From contig JAKSKP010000010.1 in the NCBI GenBank assembly GCA_024401635.1, positions 1-43,498 on the forward strand: a DNA stretch of 43,498 bases, written 5' to 3'. Below the pieces are notes generated by a model, which worked only from the letters and a program-made list of their open reading frames with translations, made no database searches and was not told the origin of the DNA. Positions 1 through 5,596 of this stretch are shown here, one piece after another. The DNA is from Bacteroidales bacterium (GTDB lineage: Bacteria > Bacteroidota > Bacteroidia > Bacteroidales > UBA932). Made by a program: the position numbers and the translations under genes. How positions within the stretch are numbered: position 1 is the stretch's first letter; every line of letters starts with the position of its first letter.

Positions 1-795
1 GAGACCATATGGAGCTGGCATATATGGACGACGAACGACCCGGCTCTGATCGGCGAGCCTATCCATATTGTCAATACCACTCCCAGGGATTACTGGTTCT
101 TCCCTCTTTACATTCTGGGATGGATTGATTCGAACAGATACAGCGGCACTTCAAATGACGAGATCACACTGCAACAGAGGGGATCCGGCAACGAAATCAG
201 GATAGCTGTCCGTCGCACGAGCGTGACGGTTACCAACAGATCCTACGGAACTTCTTACCAGTGGGGCCGCAAGGACCCTCTTTGCACGAAGCCTGACAAA
301 AAACCGGCTTTCGGCAAGATGCCCACATCGACGGCCTCCACAGTGACGTTGCAGGACCTCGTACGCTATCCCGAGCGTATGCCAAACAATGTAACGAACT
401 GGAGTCACTACAATTTGTGGACGGGCAGAAAAAGCGTTGCCTCAGGATCACCCACTGACGACGATGAGGAAATGATAAAGACCATCTATGATCCTTCTCC
501 CGTTGGATACAAGGTTCCTGGGCCCAAAGCTTTTGACCGGCTGACAAAAGGGTCTGACCTGACTCACGGAATGTACTACTACACCACCGAGGATAAATCA
601 GCAACCGGTCCAACGATATACTTCCCCATTCCATATTCCTGGTACGGGTTGTCTTTGATGAACCAGTGGGGGCTCTATTGGGGTTCGGTAGCCAGCAACA
701 GCAATAACGCTCATTACTGGTGCGCTAATGCCAGCAAGTATTATTACGCTGAATCCAGAGCCTATGGACAGCACGTCCGTCCGGTTCGGGAATAA
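1..795 (+). CDS. FISUMP-like secreted surface protein, C-terminal part (5' end cut by window)
   Basis: The reading frame is open from the first base to TAA at 793-795, so this is the last 264 residues of a larger protein. The visible part carries the signature of the Bacteroidetes/Fibrobacter FISUMP-like fold (related to DUF1566 and C-type lectin-like domains): TIWSWHIW near the start, QWGRKDP in the middle, IYDPSPVGYKVP, and a final HVRPVRE. In known proteins this domain sits at the C-terminus of large lipid-anchored or fimbrillin-like surface proteins, often after BACON or DUF4906 modules, but none of those modules is visible here. The function is unknown; a role in surface adhesion or binding is only an inference. 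No terminator is seen before the next gene fragment. The family is fairly sure, the function is not. Confidence 0.72.
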   Translation, partial: ETIWSWHIWTTNDPALIGEPIHIVNTTPRDYWFFPLYILGWIDSNRYSGTSNDEITLQQRGSGNEIRIAVRRTSVTVTNRSYGTSYQWGRKDPLCTKPDKKPAFGKMPTSTASTVTLQDLVRYPERMPNNVTNWSHYNLWTGRKSVASGSPTDDDEEMIKTIYDPSPVGYKVPGPKAFDRLTKGSDLTHGMYYYTTEDKSATGPTIYFPIPYSWYGLSLMNQWGLYWGSVASNSNNAHYWCANASKYYYAESRAYGQHVRPVRE

Positions 796-825
796 GAACC
801 TGAATTTGAACCAACCTGGAATAAA

Positions 826-1358
826 ATGAAAAGTTTACGGGTTCTACTTGCATTTCTCCTTCTGTTGCCCTGCAGCTGGAGCACAGGACACAGGAATGCT
901 GGTTCGTGAGGCCTATTGTTGGATACAAGTTTACACCGTGGCTGAAGGGTGACGTGGCGTATGAGTTCCGGCAGAAGTACTCGCACGACCTGAAGCAGAG
1001 GGGGCTCGTGTCGCTGACAGGCACTCTCAAAAGCGGCAACCTCAGCGTTTCCTTGCGTGAGAGGTATGTATTGGAGTTCACGAAGAAGGACGGAGCATCC
1101 GCCTTTGGCTCTGGGAAAAGCGTGCTGCGCAGTATGCTGACGGCGAAGTACAGCATTCCCGATACAATTTTCAGCCCTTATCTGAGCACGGAGGCGTTCA
1201 CCTGGAAGACCTGGGAGAAGGCCCGTTTCAGTGCCGGTACATTGTTGCGTGTGAGTAAGCGCAGCACCTTCGACGTATTCTATATGTACACCATCTTCGC
1301 CTCACATCCCGAGGCATCCCAGCACGCCCTCGGCATCTGCTATTATCTGTCGCTGTAA
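826..1358 (+). pseudogene. DUF2490-type outer-membrane beta-barrel, N-terminally damaged remnant
   Basis: A signal peptide starts at ATG 826 (MKSLRVLLAFLLLLP) but this frame stops at 907-909. A normal cleavage region (AAGAQDTGMLV) continues in a second frame. The barrel part lies in a third frame, from about 903 to TAA at 1356-1358, as roughly 150 residues of alternating strand sequence (VRPIVGYKFTPWLKGDVAY and onward, ending ICYYLSL). DUF2490 proteins are usually well over 200 residues, with an N-terminal half that is missing here. Frame changes at two places plus missing length indicate an internal deletion rather than one sequencing slip. The 906 GTG could start a short leftover polypeptide, but it would have no signal peptide and so could not reach the outer membrane. 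The role of intact DUF2490 proteins is unknown. Confidence 0.6.
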
Positions 1359-1409
1359 CGATGGTGGTTGCGGACATTATCGGGCAGGCGGCCGGAATGC
1401 GGGAGTCGA

Positions 1410-1466
1410 GAACTTTTTAATGCGTCGCGAGCTGCACTTTTGTGCACGAGCAGCAGAAAAAAGTTC
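1410..1466. other. Inverted repeat with A/T-rich arms and inner hairpin
   Basis: GAACTTTTT at 1410-1418 is complementary to AAAAAGTTC at 1458-1466. The enclosed 39 bases hold a smaller hairpin, TGCAC-TTTT-GTGCA (about 1423-1436), and a competing GCTGC/GCAGC pair. The T-rich and A-rich arms pair with each other, so it is not a standard terminator with a free U-tract. It could act in both directions or be part of a structured RNA. Confidence 0.45.
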
Positions 1467-1576
1467 GAGCAGCACGGAGGCCGCCGGTCCGAGCGACGCC
1501 GTGGGCAGGCTTGAGCGCCGGCAGGCAGAGCGAGGAGCCCGACACCGTCCGCAAGCGCCACGGCACGGCCATCACC

Positions 1577-1613
1577 GGGCACGGTGAGGCTGCAAAGCGT
1601 GCCCGAAAACGGC
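1577..1613 (+). repeat. 37-bp direct repeat, copy 1
   Basis: This segment recurs at 1629-1665 with 32 of 37 bases identical, 52 bp downstream start to start. It begins GGGCACGGT and ends CCCGAAAACGGC. Copy 1 also has internal dyad symmetry (GGGCACG at its start, CGTGCCC at 1598-1604). The family is not recognised. Confidence 0.6.
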
Positions 1614-1628
1614 TTCCGATGGCAGGCC

Positions 1629-1665
1629 GGGCACGGTAAGGCCGCAAAACGCTCCCGAAAACGGC
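1629..1665 (+). repeat. 37-bp direct repeat, copy 2
   Basis: Second copy of the repeat at 1577-1613, with five substitutions. Its last five bases are the first bases of the 19-bp hairpin arm that follows, so repeat and hairpin form one composite element. Confidence 0.6.
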
Positions 1666-1706
1666 AGTACCGCCGCCGACAATCCTTTCGGCGGCGGTAC
1701 TGCCGT
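1661..1706. terminator. Perfect 19-bp hairpin, possible bidirectional terminator
   Basis: Bases 1661-1679 (ACGGCAGTACCGCCGCCGA) are exactly complementary to 1688-1706, around an 8-base loop. The stem is GC-rich and would be very stable in RNA from either strand. It lies 32 bp beyond the stop codon of the minus-strand GH3 gene, a natural position for a terminator. No long T-run follows on either strand, so it may act as an mRNA 3'-end stabiliser or a repeat element instead. Confidence 0.55.
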
Positions 1707-1714
1707 ATGGTAAG

Positions 1715-1729
1715 CCGGGGCAAGCCCGG
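1715..1729. other. Small CCGGG/CCCGG hairpin
   Basis: A 5-bp GC stem with a GCAAG loop, immediately between the 19-bp hairpin and the GH3 stop codon. It may add to termination of the GH31-esterase-GH3 transcript. The evidence is the dyad alone. Confidence 0.3.
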
Positions 1730-1738
1730 TATGGCGGA

Positions 1739-4090
1739 TCAGTTGCCGAAAGTCGCGGTCTCGGTGCAGGTGATTACTGCGGAGGCAGTGGCTGAGCCGA
1801 AAGTCTGACCAGCTGCGGGGCCGGCAAGCGAAGCGGAGCCCTGACCTCCTGCGGAGCCGGCGCTGATGCGGAAGTCGCCTTTCTCGAGGAGCCAGGTGTC
1901 AGCGTCGCAGGCGAAGGCGAGCTCACAGGCGGGGGGGGTGGGGGGGGCTGGCTGCGGCTCGCCGGGCCCGAGTGAGAGGCGGGTGAAGGCGCGCAGGCGC
2001 TTCACGTCGGGTATCATCGAGGCAACGAGGTCGCTACTGTATATGAGCACACTCTCCTGCCCTGCCACGGAGCCGGTGTTGCGGACCGTGAGGCTGACGG
2101 TAATGTCATCATTCACAGTGAACTGCGAGGGAGTGACAGCGAAATCGGAATACTCGAACGAGGTGTAGCTGAGACCGTATCCGAAGGGCCACTGCACGTC
2201 CATCACGGCATCGTAGTTGTAGGCGCCGCCCATCATATCGCGGTGTTCGCTCACCTTGTAATCATAGGTATGCAGGGAGTTCACCCACTTGGGATAGGTG
2301 AAGGGCAGACGGCCGCTGAAGTTGCTCTCGCCGCACAGAAGGGAGGCGAGGGCATCACCACCGTAGTTGCCGGGCAACATAATGTCCACAACAGCCGAAG
2401 CGAGAGGCTCGAGAGTGTTTATGACACGGGGGCGTCCCTCGTTGAGGATGAGGACTATGGGTTTGCCTGTGGCAGCGAGGGCGCCAACCAGTTTGCTCTG
2501 GTTGGCGGAAATGCTCAGGTCGTTGAGGTTGCCGGGAGTCTCGCAGTAGGTGTTCTCACCTATGCAGGCCACGACAACGTCGCAGGAACGGGCAGCCTCG
2601 ACGGCGGCACGTATGCCTGTGTCATAGTCCTCCCACCACTGACCGAACTCGTTGTACTCCACGCCGGGCACGAAGCGTGTGGCGGGGAATTTCAACTTGA
2701 GGGCCTCGTATATGGTATTGAATCTGCCCACGTAACCGGGATAGTTGCTCCCCTGCCAGGTGTATGACCAGCCGCCGTTAAGAGCACGCACGGTATTGGC
2801 GTTGGGGCCGGTGACGAGAATTCTCGTATCTGTGGCGAGGGGCAGTATGCCGTTGTTCTTGAGCAGCACCTCGGACTCCGTGGCGGCTGCGAGGGCCTGG
2901 GCTTCGAAACCGGCGCAGTTCACGTCGGCATAGTCATACTCCCAGGTGGGCTCGTCGAAGAGGCCCAGACGGTATTTCAGGCGCAGCACACGTGCTACGG
3001 CGTCGTCAAGACGCTCCTTGGAGATTCGTCCTTCCTTGACCAGTTCACAGATGTCTGCGGCAGTTTCGGCCCGGTAAGGGTCCATAATCATATCTATACC
3101 GGCATTGATACCCAGGGCTATGGCTTCCTTGCGGTCGGCGGCGATGTGGTCACGCACGAAAAGATTGTCGATATCGGCCCAGTCCGTAACTATCATACCG
3201 TCCCAGTCCAGCTCGTCCTTGACCCACTCGGTAAGCAGCTTGTGGCTGGCGTGCACTGGTATGCCGTTGATGGAGGCGGAGTTGACCATAAGCGTGAGGG
3301 CACCGGCCTCAAGGCAGGCCTTGAAGGGGCGGAAATAGCGTTCGCGCAGTTCGTAGTCGGGTATGTACGCAGGAGTACGGTCCTTGCCCGTAAAAGGCGC
3401 GCCGTAGCCCATATAGTGCTTGATGGAAACGGCCACGTTCTCCTTGCCTATGGCATTGCAGTCATCGCCCTGGGCTGCGCGTGTCTCGGCTTCGGCCATC
3501 ACCGTCTGGACGAGAGGGTCCTCTCCCCAGCTCTCCCACTGACGGGGCCAGCGCGGGTCGCGGCCGAGGTCCATAACGGGCGAGAATACCCAGGGAACCT
3601 GCATCGAGCGTGTCTCATAGGCCAATATGCGGCCCATATTGGCAGCGTGCTCAGGGTTGAACGTGGCGGCAAGGTTCACCTCCTGGGGAAAGAAAGTTCC
3701 CTTGTCCAGATAGGTGGCGCCGTGTATCATATCGAGGCCGTAGATGCAGGGGATGCCCATAGTCTCCATCGATTTGTCCTGAAGTTCCTTGACAACCCCG
3801 CCCATCCACTCGGCCGTGGGGCAGAACACACCCATAGTGTTGAGTATGGAGCCTACCTTGTACTTCCCTATCACCTCATCGAGTTTGGTGGGGTCGAGTT
3901 TCATCGTATTACGGTCGCACACCACGTCGATGTTTATCTGGACAAGCTGGCCGGCCTTCTCCTCGAGGGTCATACGGCCGAGTTGTTTGCGTATCTGCGC
4001 CTCATAGGGGGAATGTCCCTTGGGAGCGGAGCAGGAGGAGAGCAGGGCCAGCGAAAGAGCCGCTGCGAAGGTCAATATTCTGTGTTTCAT
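1739..4090 (-). CDS. GH3 beta-glucosidase-type lipoprotein (BglX-like)
   Basis: A 783-residue exo-acting hydrolase of glycoside hydrolase family 3, expected to remove beta-linked glucose (or xylose) from the non-reducing ends of oligosaccharides in the periplasm. The start at 4090 gives a clear lipoprotein signal with lipobox LSSC and Cys20; the frame is open further upstream, but only over sequence antisense to the esterase gene. The GH3 N-terminal barrel includes GMIVTDWADI with the nucleophile Asp303. It is followed by the alpha/beta sandwich (VLLKNNGILPL) and a C-terminal fibronectin-III-like domain. In that last domain the expected linker is replaced by PQPAPPTPPA, encoded by two runs of eight G on the plus strand, and the C-terminus is Ala/Gly/Ser-rich and unlike typical relatives. 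It is the last gene of the GH31-esterase-GH3 operon, 52 bp after the esterase. Substrate choice is inferred from context. Confidence 0.9.
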   Translation of the reverse strand: MKHRILTFAAALSLALLSSCSAPKGHSPYEAQIRKQLGRMTLEEKAGQLVQINIDVVCDRNTMKLDPTKLDEVIGKYKVGSILNTMGVFCPTAEWMGGVVKELQDKSMETMGIPCIYGLDMIHGATYLDKGTFFPQEVNLAATFNPEHAANMGRILAYETRSMQVPWVFSPVMDLGRDPRWPRQWESWGEDPLVQTVMAEAETRAAQGDDCNAIGKENVAVSIKHYMGYGAPFTGKDRTPAYIPDYELRERYFRPFKACLEAGALTLMVNSASINGIPVHASHKLLTEWVKDELDWDGMIVTDWADIDNLFVRDHIAADRKEAIALGINAGIDMIMDPYRAETAADICELVKEGRISKERLDDAVARVLRLKYRLGLFDEPTWEYDYADVNCAGFEAQALAAATESEVLLKNNGILPLATDTRILVTGPNANTVRALNGGWSYTWQGSNYPGYVGRFNTIYEALKLKFPATRFVPGVEYNEFGQWWEDYDTGIRAAVEAARSCDVVVACIGENTYCETPGNLNDLSISANQSKLVGALAATGKPIVLILNEGRPRVINTLEPLASAVVDIMLPGNYGGDALASLLCGESNFSGRLPFTYPKWVNSLHTYDYKVSEHRDMMGGAYNYDAVMDVQWPFGYGLSYTSFEYSDFAVTPSQFTVNDDITVSLTVRNTGSVAGQESVLIYSSDLVASMIPDVKRLRAFTRLSLGPGEPQPAPPTPPACELAFACDADTWLLEKGDFRISAGSAGGQGSASLAGPAAGQTFGSATASAVITCTETATFGN
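1931..1947 (+). repeat. Double poly-G tract (8 G, T, 8 G) inside GH3 gene
   Basis: GGGGGGGG-T-GGGGGGGG on the plus strand encodes Pro-Thr-Pro-Pro within the C-terminal domain of the minus-strand GH3 gene. Long mononucleotide runs are prone to polymerase slippage and to sequencing or assembly error. A one-base change here would alter or truncate the last roughly 60 residues. Confidence 0.85.
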
Positions 4091-4142
4091 CGTTTCAAAA
4101 CAGGTTTCCGTATATTGTTTATATTTTGTCAGACAAAGCGCC

Positions 4143-5594
4143 CTACTCCGCCGAGAGGCAGAAGGGCACGAAAGGAAGGCCTTCGGCATTGTGAAGGTTG
4201 CCGGGACGGAAGTCACCCCAGCCGTAGCGGACGGTGACGGGATAGGCCACCTCGGGAGACCTGATCTGCAGGATGCTGCCCTGCCAGTCCATATATACCG
4301 AGGCAACGGGGTAGAATACGCCGTCGGCGCCCGCCACTTCGAGGCCTTCTACGCCCTGTTCGCGGTCAATACCGTTATTGCAGTTGGAGAACTTTACCAG
4401 CAGCATTGAGGCATCCCCGGCATTGCGCGTGATGGAAACGGCCTCGGGAGAATTGCAGGCTATGGTCCTGCACCCGTAGGTGCGGTTGAGAGCCATATAG
4501 GCAAGACGCTGGCCCACAGGCTGTTTCTGGCAAGGATGGATATTGTACCACTCATAGGGATAGACGAGGTCATTGGTGCAGATGATGCCGCTGTTGGGGA
4601 TGACCCTTGCGGCCTCGTGCTGGGCTGCACGCAGTGCGGGAGCCTTGTCCTGCTGGCCTCCTCCGTATCTGTATGGAGCGACCTCAACCTGGTAGAAAGG
4701 CATGCTGCTGTCCTTGTCGCCCCAGTCCTCACGCCACTGGCGCACAAGCTCGGTCATCCTGACAACGAAAACGCCGTCCTCGCCCACGTTGCTGCAGCCC
4801 TGATACCAGATGAAGCCGCGGGCGGTGTAGCCTTTGACGGGCTGCTGCATCCCGTTGTACATCTGGAAGGGGCGGGTATATTCGTTGCGTGCGGCCACGG
4901 CCTCGGGGCTGCAGTCCTCCCCGAATTTCTCTACCGTCGCTCTGGGCAGCCAGCTCTCGACGCGGGCACCTCCGCGGGGAAGGGCCAGAATGCCTACAGG
5001 AACGTCCAGGCTGCGGTTCAGCTGCTCGGCGAAGAAGTATGCGGTGGCACTCATTTCGGCGATACCGCCGACAGTGGCCTTCTCCCAGCCCCTGGTCTTC
5101 GCCACGTCTGCCACGGGTTCGTCGGGCTGGTCTATGCAAACCGTGAACATACGCACCCTGTCAGCGCCGGCGGGGTTTGCCAGATGGTGGTTGGCATTCT
5201 CCACGGGGCAGTTGTAGAAGCCCCTGATGGGCATTTCCATATTGGACTGGCCGGATGCTATCCACACCTCGCCCACGAGCACGTCGTGGATTGTGAACGT
5301 TTCACCGCCGCATTTGGCCGTTATCTCATAGTGATTATAGGAAGCGGCCGGTGTCTTCGCATATACGCGCCACACTCCGTCGGGAGCGACCGTCGCTGTA
5401 TAGGTGTTGCCATCCCACGAGGTCTTCACGCTGACCTTCCTGCCGGCATCGCCGTGTCCCCAAACAAGGGCTTCGGCATTCTGCTGCAGCACCATCGAAT
5501 CGCTGCAGGGATATTTGGGTGAGAATTCCGCAGAAGCGGAGAATGCGAACATCAGGGCCGCAGCCGCTGAAAAGAGAATCTTGCTGTATTTCAT
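4143..5594 (-). CDS. SGNH-family carbohydrate acetylesterase (sialate O-acetylesterase-like)
   Basis: A 483-residue exported hydrolase that would remove O-acetyl groups from sugars. It has a type I signal peptide ending about ASA (residue 22) and then the IASGQSNMEMP block, with nucleophile Ser117. The late block TNDLVYPYEWYNIHPCQK supplies Asp342 and His353 of the catalytic set. Families with this architecture are named after sialate O-acetylesterase, but members in plant-polysaccharide loci act on acetylated hemicellulose. No sialic acid gene is present here, whereas acetylated mannan and xyloglucan fit the neighbours, so hemicellulose deacetylation is the better guess. It starts 2 bp after the GH31 stop codon, so the two are surely co-transcribed. 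The family is firm and the substrate is inferred. Confidence 0.85.
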   Translation of the reverse strand: MKYSKILFSAAAALMFAFSASAEFSPKYPCSDSMVLQQNAEALVWGHGDAGRKVSVKTSWDGNTYTATVAPDGVWRVYAKTPAASYNHYEITAKCGGETFTIHDVLVGEVWIASGQSNMEMPIRGFYNCPVENANHHLANPAGADRVRMFTVCIDQPDEPVADVAKTRGWEKATVGGIAEMSATAYFFAEQLNRSLDVPVGILALPRGGARVESWLPRATVEKFGEDCSPEAVAARNEYTRPFQMYNGMQQPVKGYTARGFIWYQGCSNVGEDGVFVVRMTELVRQWREDWGDKDSSMPFYQVEVAPYRYGGGQQDKAPALRAAQHEAARVIPNSGIICTNDLVYPYEWYNIHPCQKQPVGQRLAYMALNRTYGCRTIACNSPEAVSITRNAGDASMLLVKFSNCNNGIDREQGVEGLEVAGADGVFYPVASVYMDWQGSILQIRSPEVAYPVTVRYGWGDFRPGNLHNAEGLPFVPFCLSAE

Positions 5595-5596
5595 TT

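Larger units (their letters stand above)
1359..1738. other. Gene-free, structure-rich region between convergent genes
   Basis: These 380 bp lie between the plus-strand DUF2490 remnant and the minus-strand GH3 gene. Short reading frames exist on both strands but are Arg/Pro/Ala-rich, overlap one another and match no family, so none is called. The region holds a long-armed inverted repeat (1410-1466), two copies of a 37-bp direct repeat, a perfect 19-bp hairpin (1661-1706) and a small 5-bp hairpin (1715-1729). It probably serves at least as the transcription end of both flanking units. A structured RNA is possible but unproven. Confidence 0.6.

Noticed and set aside
1417..1808. Short Arg-rich frames on both strands in the gene-free region
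   Set aside because: They overlap each other and the hairpins, have no promoter box or family match, and one runs into the GH3 gene antisense.
3146..4237. A 363-codon plus-strand frame opposite the GH3 gene
   Set aside because: Antisense shadow of a well-supported GH3 gene; no signal or domain.
4091..4306. N-terminal extension of the GH3 gene by 72 codons
   Set aside because: It would overlap the esterase gene and place the lipoprotein signal in the middle of the protein, so the start at 4090 is preferred.
4143..5594. True sialic-acid esterase in a sialic-acid locus
   Set aside because: There is no sialidase, sialate lyase or transporter in the window; the hemicellulase setting fits acetylated plant polysaccharide better.
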